Assembly (NCBI GenBank): GCA_028288905.1
Contig: JAQGHJ010000581.1
Coordinates: 1-6,275, forward strand
DNA length: 6,275 bases
Direction of reading: 5' to 3'
Source: Phycisphaerales bacterium
GTDB lineage: Bacteria; Planctomycetota; Phycisphaerae; Tepidisphaerales; Tepidisphaeraceae
Shown: positions 1 to 6,275 of the stretch, piece after piece
How positions within the stretch are numbered: the stretch's first letter is position 1
Layout: each line of letters opens with the position of its first letter
Notes under the pieces: generated by a model
What the model saw: only the letters and a program-made list of their open reading frames with translations
What the model was told of the DNA's origin: nothing
The model's database searches: none
Translations under genes and position numbers: made by a program

Positions 1-45
1 ACACGAAAACAGACACTCTTTCCCTACCCGAGGCTCTTCCGATCT
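1..45 (+). other. Illumina adapter remnant (P5 tail, i5 index, Read 1 primer)
   Basis: This stretch is not biological. Bases 13-45 match the 33-nt Illumina TruSeq Read 1 primer at 31 of 33 positions, with mismatches only at bases 28 and 32. Bases 1-4 (acac) match the end of the P5 flow-cell arm, and the eight bases between (5-12, gaaaacag) have exactly the length and place of an i5 index. The order P5 end, 8-nt index, Read 1 primer is the dual-index library structure. The adapter sequence is recalled from general knowledge. It should be trimmed, and no gene should be annotated across it. Confidence 0.93.
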
Positions 46-234
46 GACCGCGACGACTTCCGCCGGCAGACCGGGCAGGTGTCGCTCGGCCTTGGGTCGG
101 ACTTCGTCACCGCCGCGTTGCGGGACGCGGGGCTAACGGCCGCGGCCGTCCGCCCGCTGCCGCCGGAGCCACAGGCGAAGGGGCCCGCACTGTTCATCGC
201 GACGGGGACGCGGCCGGCGGCGGAACGACCCTGA
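46..234 (+). CDS. SAM-dependent methyltransferase, C-terminal end (5'-truncated)
   Basis: An open frame enters from the adapter junction and codes for 62 residues before a TGA at 232-234. It begins DRDDFRRQTGQVSLGLGSDF and ends with RPLPPEP, KGPALFIAT and a short Arg/Ala tail. This resembles the C-terminus of class I SAM-dependent methyltransferases of the kind often fused to an N-terminal ArsR-type DNA-binding domain: the final helix and strand with a PLPPxPxAKGPxLFxAT pattern. The family call is from memory of that pattern. The SAM-binding motifs and any ArsR domain lie upstream of the contig edge and cannot be checked. It lies 126 bp upstream of ahcY on the same strand. Such methyltransferases release S-adenosylhomocysteine, the AhcY substrate, so the neighbourhood is coherent. 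This frame is too short for most ORF callers because its start is missing. Confidence 0.62.
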   Translation, partial: DRDDFRRQTGQVSLGLGSDFVTAALRDAGLTAAAVRPLPPEPQAKGPALFIATGTRPAAERP

Positions 235-319
235 TGGTCTGCGACGCCGCGAGCGGCGGGAGAATAGGCCGTCCCGCAATGAACGAAACGCCGTCCGGAC
301 CGAATCCACACGAACGCTA

Positions 320-347
320 CTGACCACGAACCACTGACTACAGACTC
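320..347 (+). repeat. Degenerate 7-nt tandem repeat ahead of ahcY
   Basis: Four consecutive heptamers can be read: ctgacca (320-326), cgaacca (327-333), ctgacta (334-340) and cagactc (341-347). They end three bases before the ahcY Shine-Dalgarno. Similar short CACTGAC-type runs upstream of genes are something I recall from planctomycete genomes, but I cannot verify that here. The function is unknown; it may only be an unstructured 5' leader. Confidence 0.4.
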
Positions 348-349
348 CC

Positions 350-354
350 AGGAG
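350..354 (+). promoter_or_regulatory. ahcY ribosome binding site
   Basis: AGGAG lies six bases before the ATG at 361, an ideal Shine-Dalgarno distance. It favours 361 over the in-frame ATG at 367, which would be 12 bases away. Confidence 0.8.
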
Positions 355-360
355 ACTCTT

Positions 361-1908
<1,548 letters not shown>

Positions 1909-1936
1909 TTGGGGTGGGAGGGACAGGTAAACCGAG

Positions 1937-1975
1937 AAAGGCCGGGCCCGCGGAAACGCGGGCCCGGCCTTTTCG
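1937..1975 (+). terminator. Intrinsic terminator of ahcY, possibly shared with the facing gene
   Basis: Arms 1937-1952 and 1957-1972 form a perfect 16-bp GC-rich stem closed by a GAAA tetraloop (1953-1956), followed by TTTTCGTTT. It starts 28 bases after the ahcY stop. The next gene (2028-3149) runs towards it on the minus strand. In that direction the stem is followed by a poorer T-tract, so bidirectional use is possible but weaker. Confidence 0.92.
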
Positions 1976-2027
1976 TTTGCCGCCGGTCCGTGCGGTGCCG
2001 GAGCACGGCGCCACGGGAAGGCCTTCG

Positions 2028-3149
2028 TCAGCGATCTTTCGCCGTCGGCCGAAGCCCCAGGTACCCGCCCTCCGCGTCGTACAGGTAGTCGAACGCGGCG
2101 AACGCCTTCAGGCCGGTGTTCAGCGTCGCCCCCTCGGTCCGCTTGAGCAGGGTCACCCGCCGCGGGGTCGTCGGGTTGGCGGCGTCCCCGACCTGGAAGT
2201 CGTAGTGCAGCCGGCCGTCCATCAGATTGACGGTGACGGGCGCGCCGTCGGAGACGTCCGTCTGCTCCGGCAGGCCGACCTTGCCGACCATCATGTTCGT
2301 CAGCCCGGTGTCGAGCAGGACGGTGCCCTCGGGGCCGGCTTCGCCGTTGATCGTGACCGAGCCGCGGGGGCTCTCCCAGTCCTTCAGTCCGGGCTTCATC
2401 GCGGTCGTTTCGGGGGAGACGGTCCGCTCCTTGAGCTTCTGGTACAGGAAATCGGGCTTGGCGACGGCCGGCGTCAGGCCGAGCGTGAAGCCGTCGCGGG
2501 TGATCGTGTACCCGCGGCGCATCGTGGCGGCCTGCATCTCCTTCAGGTTCACGAACGGGTTGCGCTCCGGGTGGCTCTCCTTCCCGCGGCCGAACCCGAT
2601 GCCGAACATATACACCTTCGGGTCGGTCGACCCCTTGGCCTTGCCGCCGTTCACTGCCCCGGGAGCGACCTTCCGCTCCTTGGCCGCCAGCACCGGCACG
2701 ACGGCCGTCGGCGGCTTCCCGTGCTCGTCCTTGGCGTCGAGAAACGCGATCGTCACCGGCGTCCACACGCCCTCGAGCGAGATGCCGCTGCTCGAGTAGG
2801 TGATCGACCCCGGCGGGGCGTTCGGGTCGATGTTCGGCACCTCCTTCGCCGACACGATGACGCCGACCGACCCCGTGTCGACGAGGAACGTCGTCGGCGG
2901 GCCGCCGTTGAGCGACACCCGGACCCGCATCGCCGTCAGCTTGTCGAAGTCGACGGGTCGGGCAAACGGGACGCGTACGCTTTGTTTAGACGTCGAAAAA
3001 TCGGGTGCCGCGGCTTGGGACGCGGGTGGTGTGGGAGCCGCCTCCGGCCCGGCGGCGGACGCAGGCGACGCGGCCGCGGCGACAAGCGAGGCGGCCAGGC
3101 GGGTCCAAGCGCCGGGGCGAAGGCCGGGTGTGATTCGGGGTAGTTGCAT
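2028..3149 (-). CDS. Exported pepsin-like (two-lobed) aspartic peptidase, putative
   Basis: A 373-residue protein with an Arg-containing N-terminus, a short Ala/Leu-rich core (about 18-27) and an AxA site (ASA, 30-32), so probably a secreted signal-peptide protein, followed by an Ala/Pro linker to about 50. The mature part carries two aspartic-protease signatures: GGPPTTFLVDTGS with D91 and EGTVLLDTGLT with D280. The 189-residue spacing is close to the 183 of pepsin (D32/D215). Between them are SITYSSSGISLEG (Y118 in the place of the pepsin flap Tyr) and MFGIGFGR (181-188). The C-terminus FDYLYDAEGGYLGL resembles the last strands of the pepsin fold. The second motif has Leu instead of Ser/Thr after DTG. 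The family call is inference from these motifs; a retropepsin-like duplicated protein or an inactive relative is possible. The gene converges on ahcY and diverges from the MDR gene. The Shine-Dalgarno is weak: GAGG about ten bases before the ATG. Confidence 0.7.
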   Translation of the reverse strand: MQLPRITPGLRPGAWTRLAASLVAAAASPASAAGPEAAPTPPASQAAAPDFSTSKQSVRVPFARPVDFDKLTAMRVRVSLNGGPPTTFLVDTGSVGVIVSAKEVPNIDPNAPPGSITYSSSGISLEGVWTPVTIAFLDAKDEHGKPPTAVVPVLAAKERKVAPGAVNGGKAKGSTDPKVYMFGIGFGRGKESHPERNPFVNLKEMQAATMRRGYTITRDGFTLGLTPAVAKPDFLYQKLKERTVSPETTAMKPGLKDWESPRGSVTINGEAGPEGTVLLDTGLTNMMVGKVGLPEQTDVSDGAPVTVNLMDGRLHYDFQVGDAANPTTPRRVTLLKRTEGATLNTGLKAFAAFDYLYDAEGGYLGLRPTAKDR

Positions 3150-3366
3150 AGGGGGCTTGCCTCACCGACGGTGCCGAGCGCGGCCGTTGCCGACGGTTGT
3201 AACGCACGCGTCGACCGGCCACCAAGCCGGGCGCGCCGATAAAGCCGCCTCGTTTTTCGATCCATACAACAGGCCGAGTCCGGACCCGTAGCTCGCCGGC
3301 GGCCGTCGCGTTCATCCGTTCGCCGACCCGCCGGCCGGGTGGAACTAACCATCCCTACGATGGCCC
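3150..3366. other. Divergent intergenic region
   Basis: These 217 bp separate the starts of the minus-strand peptidase and the plus-strand MDR gene, so both promoters should lie here. The only AT-richer patch is around 3239-3271. On the minus strand it offers a TTGTAT hexamer upstream of a GGCTTTAT stretch, but the match to a sigma-70 promoter is too loose to call. I see no convincing small gene and no strong hairpin. Confidence 0.5.
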
Positions 3367-4380
3367 ATGCGCCTCTACCGCCTCCCCACCGCGACGAAGA
3401 TCGACGACCTCACCTTCACGGACGCCCCGTCGCCCGCGCCCGGCCACGGGCAGGTGGCGGTGCGCGTGCGGGCGGTGTCGCTCAACTACCGCGACCTGAT
3501 GATCGCCACGGGCACGTACGGGGCGAAGCCGCCGCGGGCCGGGCTGGTGCCGTGCTCGGACGGGGCGGGCGAGGTGATCGCCGTCGGCGACGGCGTGAGC
3601 CGGGTGAAGGTCGGCGACCGGGTGGCGGGCATCTTCCACCAGAAGTGGCTCGGCGGCCCGTTCAGCGAGGCGGTGCCGGCGTCGGCTCTCGGCGGCGACT
3701 TGGACGGCGTGTTGGCCGAGGAGGTGGTGCTGGACGTCGACGGCGTCGTGAAGGTGCCGGACGGCCTCTCGTTCGAGGAGGCCGCCACGCTGCCGTGCGC
3801 GGGCGTGACGGCGTGGTCCGCGCTATTCGAGGGGCCCCGGCCGGTGAAGGCGGGGGACACGGTGCTCACGCTCGGCACCGGCGGCGTGTCCGTGTTCGCC
3901 ATCCAGTTCGCCAAGGCGGTCGGGGCCCGCGTCGTCTCCACCTCGTCGTCGGACGAGAAGCTGGGGCGGGCGAAAGCGCTCGGCACCACCGACGGCATCA
4001 ATTACAAGGACACGCCCGAGTGGGGCAAAGAGGTGATGAGGGTCACCGGCGGCGTCGGGGCGGACGTCGTGGTGGAGATCGGCGGCGGGTCGACGATGGG
4101 CCACTCGATCACGGCCGTCCGCAAAGGCGGGACGGTGGCGGTGATCGGCGTCCTGACGGGCGGCGAGATCGACCCCCGCCGGCTCATCAGCCGGGCCGTC
4201 ACCCTCCGCGGCGTCTACGTCGGCAGCCGGGACGCGTTCGAGGCGATGAACCGGGCGATCGCGGTGAACGGCATCAAGCCGGTGATCGACCGGGTGTTCC
4301 CGTTCGAGCAGGCCCGGGAGGCGTACCGGCACCTGCAGTCGGGCTCGCACTTCGGGAAGGTCGTCATCCGGGTCGGGTGA
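3367..4380 (+). CDS. Zinc-independent medium-chain dehydrogenase/reductase (quinone-oxidoreductase-like)
   Basis: A full-length 337-residue MDR-superfamily protein. The GroES-like N-terminal half contains VSLNYRDLMIATGTYG (37-52) and PCSDGAGEV (62-70), where zinc alcohol dehydrogenases would carry a GHE motif, so the catalytic zinc ligands are absent. The Rossmann half has LGTGGVSVFAIQFAKAVGARV (169-189) followed by STSSSDEKL with no acidic residue right after the second strand, which favours NADPH over NAD (inference). The C-terminus RPVIDRVFPFE-like segment (305-314) and SGSHFGKVVIRV (325-336) are typical of the MDR7-type NAD(P)-dependent alcohol dehydrogenase/quinone oxidoreductase subgroup. 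The substrate cannot be predicted. No clear Shine-Dalgarno precedes the ATG at 3367. The conserved N-terminus MRLYRLPTA fits this start, and the ATG at 3360 is in another frame. It stands alone, 217 bp from the divergent peptidase gene and 251 bp from the next gene. Confidence 0.93.
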   Translation: MRLYRLPTATKIDDLTFTDAPSPAPGHGQVAVRVRAVSLNYRDLMIATGTYGAKPPRAGLVPCSDGAGEVIAVGDGVSRVKVGDRVAGIFHQKWLGGPFSEAVPASALGGDLDGVLAEEVVLDVDGVVKVPDGLSFEEAATLPCAGVTAWSALFEGPRPVKAGDTVLTLGTGGVSVFAIQFAKAVGARVVSTSSSDEKLGRAKALGTTDGINYKDTPEWGKEVMRVTGGVGADVVVEIGGGSTMGHSITAVRKGGTVAVIGVLTGGEIDPRRLISRAVTLRGVYVGSRDAFEAMNRAIAVNGIKPVIDRVFPFEQAREAYRHLQSGSHFGKVVIRVG

Positions 4381-4429
4381 CGGGGGTGGGGCAGTTTCGC
4401 GGAGCCCCGCCGGGCGGTTCTCCGTCGTG

Positions 4430-4538
4430 GCACGGGCGTCCCGCCCGTGCTCGGGCTAGCTTGCAGGACGCGGCCGAGGCCGAGGCGTTGGGGGCCATCT
4501 TCCTCGCACCCGTCTCGGCATGGGCGGGACGCCCATGC
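4430..4538. repeat. Inverted pair of 21-bp palindromes (REP/BIME- or MITE-like element)
   Basis: Palindrome A (4430-4450) has arms gcacgggcg and cgcccgtgc around a tcc loop. Palindrome B (4518-4538) has arms gcatgggcg and cgcccatgc around gga. The reverse complement of B equals A except for one compensated base pair, so the two units are head-to-head copies 67 bp apart. Translated, the unit gives HGRPARA or AGRPC peptides from either strand; I recall such peptides in spurious planctomycete ORFs. The layout matches paired REP elements or a small non-autonomous element. No transposase gene is in the window and no target-site duplication was evident. Confidence 0.72.
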
Positions 4539-4615
4539 AGCAAGGAAGGACTGCCCGCCGGCAAAGTGTCAGGCCGCCCCGGCCGATCTTTCGGATGCAC
4601 GACGTTCCGCACCCC

Positions 4616-4622
4616 GGAAGGA
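4616..4622 (+). promoter_or_regulatory. Ribosome binding site of the thioredoxin-like gene
   Basis: GGAAGGA lies nine bases ahead of the ATG at 4632. It settles the start, since the same frame is open far upstream through the palindrome repeat. Confidence 0.7.
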
Positions 4623-4631
4623 CCGCCGCCC

Positions 4632-5090
4632 ATGTTCGGCTTGTTCGACAAGGACTCCGATGGCTTCACCAAGCTGGCCGGCCTGGCGTTGCTCGCGCTC
4701 GTCGCGTTCGCCGGGTGGCGCCACCTGCACCCCAAAACGGCGTTCGCGGCGGACGGGGCAGACCCGGTTTGGGACAACAAGGTCGCCCGCAGCAAGAGCG
4801 AGGGGAAGCCGGGACTCGTGCTGTTCACGGCCGACTGGTGCGGGGCGTGCCGGGCGTTGCACGAACAGGTGTTGTCGCAGCCCGAGGTGGTCGCCGCGAT
4901 GGCCGAGCGGTACACGGTGACCGTCGTCGACCTGACCGACCCGAACTCTCCGAACGGCGGACGGGCGCAGCAGATGGGCGTCAGCGGCATCCCGACCCTG
5001 ATCCGGTACGATGTCGACGGGACCGAGTCGGCCCGGACGCACTTCCTGCCGCCCGCGGCCATGGTGAAGTGGCTGCGGGTCGGAGAGTGA
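4632..5090 (+). CDS. Membrane-anchored thioredoxin-fold protein (WCGAC active site)
   Basis: A 152-residue protein. A short polar N-terminus (MFGLFDKDSDGFTK) precedes one hydrophobic segment (about 15-29), then HLHPKTAFAADGA, which could be either a membrane anchor exit or a signal peptidase site. The thioredoxin domain follows: PGLVLFTADWCGACRALHE with redox cysteines C70 and C73, a strand-loop VTVVDLTDPN, and the cis-proline loop VSGIPTLIRYD (P121), ending with a helix at 141-150. CGAC rather than CGPC, plus the ADWCxxCxxxHE context, is closer to the DsbD C-terminal domain and other periplasmic thioredoxin-like reductants than to cytosolic TrxA. It is predicted to face the periplasm and reduce or shuffle disulfides; the partner is unknown. 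Its Shine-Dalgarno (4616-4622) supports this start. It is 247 bp upstream of the DUF892 gene, so probably not tightly co-transcribed with it. Confidence 0.88.
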   Translation: MFGLFDKDSDGFTKLAGLALLALVAFAGWRHLHPKTAFAADGADPVWDNKVARSKSEGKPGLVLFTADWCGACRALHEQVLSQPEVVAAMAERYTVTVVDLTDPNSPNGGRAQQMGVSGIPTLIRYDVDGTESARTHFLPPAAMVKWLRVGE

Positions 5091-5296
5091 CGGCCGACCC
5101 GCACGGCCGGCCCGCGATCCTCCGAAGGTCGAACGCAGGCCGTCAGCCTTTCGATTTTTGGATTTCGCCCGACTCCCCTCAGGAACTTCCTGCCCTACTC
5201 ACGTCGGGCGCAGGCCCGCCCGTTGCACTCGTCGCTCCGACTGGCACCTTCCCGCCCCCCGACGTGGGGGACGCGATGAGGCCGGTCTGTTTGGTC

Positions 5297-5317
5297 GGTC
5301 GTCGCGTCGCGACGACC
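5297..5317. promoter_or_regulatory. Perfect 21-bp palindrome upstream of the DUF892 gene
   Basis: Arms ggtcgtcgcg (5297-5306) and cgcgacgacc (5308-5317) flank a single T at 5307. The right arm ends six bases before the Shine-Dalgarno at 5324. A near-zero spacer suits a dimeric repressor operator. As RNA it could also form a leader hairpin with a 3- to 5-nt loop next to the ribosome binding site. Neither role is shown by the sequence alone. Confidence 0.55.
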
Positions 5318-5323
5318 GGGTAC

Positions 5324-5330
5324 GAAGGAG
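5324..5330 (+). promoter_or_regulatory. Ribosome binding site of the DUF892 gene
   Basis: GAAGGAG sits seven bases before the ATG at 5338, near-optimal. It selects this ATG over upstream in-frame TTG/ATG-like codons that would add an unrelated Arg-rich leader. Confidence 0.85.
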
Positions 5331-5337
5331 CGACATC

Positions 5338-5850
5338 ATGGGCCTGTTCCACGAAACCCTCGATAGCTTTGACGACTTGTTCTCCCACCAACTCCAGGAC
5401 GTGTACGACGCCGAGCACCAGATCATGGAGGCGCTGCCGCTAATGGCCGGTGCGGCCAGTTCGTCCGACCTGAAGAACGCGTTCAACGTCCACCTGATGG
5501 AAACGCGGGAGCAGGCGAAGCGGCTGGAGCAGGTGTTCAAGCTGCTCGGCACGGAGCCGAAGCGGGTCACGTGCCCGGCGATGAAGGGGCTGATCAAGGA
5601 AGGGAACGAAGCCGTCACCGCCACCGGGGACCCGAAGGTGAAGGATGCCGCCCTGATCGCGTCCGCCCAGCGGGTTGAGCACTACGAGATCGCGGCGTAC
5701 GGCACGCTCCGCGCCTTGGCCCGTCAGCTCGGCCAAGACCAGGCGGCCGCCCTGTTCCAGAAGACGTTGGACGAAGAGGGTAACACGGACAAGAAGCTGA
5801 CCCGGCTGGCCGAGTCGCACATCAACCAAGAAGCCGCCGCCGCCCATTGA
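5338..5850 (+). CDS. DUF892 / YciE-YciF family ferritin-like protein
   Basis: A 170-residue, mostly helical protein of the usual length for the YciF (DUF892) family, a ferritin-like four-helix bundle. Visible hallmarks are LFSHQLQDVYDAEHQI (14-29), HLMETREQAKRLEQVFKLLG (52-71), the CPAMKGLIKEG loop (79-89), QRVEHYEIAAYGTLRALARQLG (111-132) and LFQKTLDEEGNTDKKLTRLAE (139-159). The Glu/His residues in these helices (E26, E55, E114, H115, E117, E146) are placed like ferritin-type metal ligands, but metal binding is inferred. Family members in enterobacteria are linked to osmotic, envelope and general stress; the biochemical role is unsettled. The protein has no signal peptide, so it should be cytosolic. 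A perfect palindrome and a strong Shine-Dalgarno precede it, suggesting its own regulated promoter. Hairpins follow the stop. Confidence 0.93.
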   Translation: MGLFHETLDSFDDLFSHQLQDVYDAEHQIMEALPLMAGAASSSDLKNAFNVHLMETREQAKRLEQVFKLLGTEPKRVTCPAMKGLIKEGNEAVTATGDPKVKDAALIASAQRVEHYEIAAYGTLRALARQLGQDQAAALFQKTLDEEGNTDKKLTRLAESHINQEAAAAH

Positions 5851-5851
5851 G

Positions 5852-5891
5852 CCGCGGGCTCGTCTGGCCGAGCACGCTCGGCCGACCGCGG
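5852..5891 (+). terminator. Compound hairpin just after the DUF892 stop
   Basis: An inner stem pairs ggccgagc (5866-5873) with gctcggcc (5876-5883). An outer ccgcgg (5852-5857) can pair with ccgcgg (5886-5891). It begins two bases past the stop codon. There is no T-tract directly after it, so it may stabilise the mRNA 3' end or terminate weakly. Confidence 0.4.
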
Positions 5892-5937
5892 ACAAGTGTC
5901 GGGAAAAAGCGGGTTTGAGCTGTCTCACGAGTTCGTA

Positions 5938-5972
5938 GAGCGGCCCGCGGAAGCACCTTCCGCGGGCCGCTC
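5938..5972 (+). terminator. Strong 16-bp hairpin without a T-tract (terminator-like)
   Basis: Arms 5938-5953 and 5957-5972 are perfectly complementary over 16 bp with a CAC loop (5954-5956). The size and GC content equal the ahcY terminator stem, but the bases that follow (CGCGTTGCG) contain no T-run. It is likely the transcript end of the DUF892 gene; a REP-like palindrome is the alternative. Confidence 0.6.
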
Positions 5973-6159
5973 CGCGTTGCGAGGCCACCGCACATACTCG
6001 CCTCGCGTTTTTGCCTCGCGGACGCGATCTGCAGTGAAGCGGGGCCGGCCGGCTCTAGTTGTAAGCCTTTTTCACATTTTTGGGTGTCGGTCCAAGTCGG
6101 CTCTACGAAGTGCCGAAACCGATTGCGGAGCGGCTCACGTCGGGCCCGCAGGACTTCGC
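5973..6159 (+). promoter_or_regulatory. Upstream region of the 3'-terminal gene, with an AT-rich patch
   Basis: Within the 309-bp gap after the DUF892 gene, the part beyond the hairpin contains the window's clearest AT-rich stretch, about 6055-6083 (TTGTAA, CTTTTTCACATTTTT). It is the most likely promoter region for the gene starting at 6160. A TTGTAA hexamer exists, but no -10 element at proper spacing, so no specific promoter is called. No small gene is seen in the gap. Confidence 0.3.
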
Positions 6160-6275
6160 ATGCGAAAAACCCATCAAACCGCCGTCGCCGCAGCCCTCCT
6201 CGCCGCCCTCGGGTTGACCGCCTCCGCCGGCGGCGGACACGCCCACGACCATCCGGCGGACCCGCCGGCCGCCCC
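6160..6275 (+). CDS. Exported protein, N-terminal fragment (3'-truncated by the contig edge)
   Basis: The open frame starts at ATG 6160 with AGGA (6150-6153) six bases upstream and runs off the window after 38 full codons. The peptide begins MRKTHQTAVAAALLAALGLT, then ASAGGGHAHDHPADPPAA. It has the n-, h- and c-regions of a Sec signal peptide with likely cleavage after ASA (about residue 23). The mature N-terminus is His/Asp-rich (HAHDHP), followed by Pro/Ala. Third codon positions are almost all G or C, as expected for a real gene here. The family cannot be assigned from this fragment. The His cluster could bind metal or be only a linker. Confidence 0.65.
   Translation, partial: MRKTHQTAVAAALLAALGLTASAGGGHAHDHPADPPAA

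Noticed and set aside
235..349. SAH or SAM riboswitch upstream of ahcY
   Set aside because: I looked for the conserved SAH-riboswitch core and a pseudoknot-type layout and saw neither. There is only a weak 6-bp stem (256-261 with 272-277).
4388..4408. Terminator directly after the MDR gene (ggggc with gcccc)
   Set aside because: A 5-bp stem with an 11-nt loop and no T-tract is within chance expectation at this GC content.
5088..5156. Terminator after the thioredoxin-like gene (tgacggcc 5088-5095 with ggccgtca 5138-5145, then a T-rich stretch)
   Set aside because: The loop of 42 nt is too long and the stem is only 8 bp; not a convincing intrinsic terminator.
5158..5337. N-terminal extension of the DUF892 protein
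   Set aside because: The added peptide is Arg/Pro-rich and unlike the family, it would cross the palindrome and Shine-Dalgarno, and ATG 5338 gives the normal family length.

Overview
The window looks like one end-to-end assembled contig from a high-GC bacterium, probably a planctomycete of the Gemmata type. I base this on the very strong G/C bias at third codon positions, an intergenic palindrome-pair repeat that resembles one I recall from Gemmataceae genomes, and the gene content. The taxonomic placement is inference. The first 45 bases are not genomic: they read as an Illumina P5 tail, an 8-base index and the Read 1 primer. Real sequence begins near base 46. The right edge cuts through a gene.

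Layout, left to right. The tail of a SAM-dependent methyltransferase (46-234, +) is followed by a complete adenosylhomocysteinase gene, ahcY (361-1908, +), which ends at a textbook 16-bp hairpin terminator. Facing it on the minus strand is an exported protein (2028-3149) with two Asp-Thr-Gly motifs and other landmarks of a two-lobed, pepsin-like aspartic peptidase. A 217-bp divergent gap separates it from a zinc-less medium-chain dehydrogenase/quinone-oxidoreductase-like gene (3367-4380, +). Then comes a 250-bp spacer holding an inverted pair of 21-bp palindromes, a membrane-anchored thioredoxin-fold protein with a WCGAC site (4632-5090, +), a spacer with a perfect 21-bp palindrome just ahead of the next ribosome binding site, a DUF892/YciF-type ferritin-like protein (5338-5850, +), a gap with two strong hairpins, and the first 38 codons of an exported His-rich protein (6160 to the edge, +).

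Functionally, the left third belongs to the methyl cycle: the methyltransferase makes S-adenosylhomocysteine and AhcY removes it. The right half contains redox and stress-type genes (MDR oxidoreductase, thioredoxin-like protein, YciF-like protein). They are separated by long spacers, so they are probably separate transcription units rather than one operon. No CRISPR array, tRNA, rRNA or transposase gene was seen. The least ordinary items are the pepsin-like peptidase, the palindrome-pair repeat and the palindrome upstream of the DUF892 gene.
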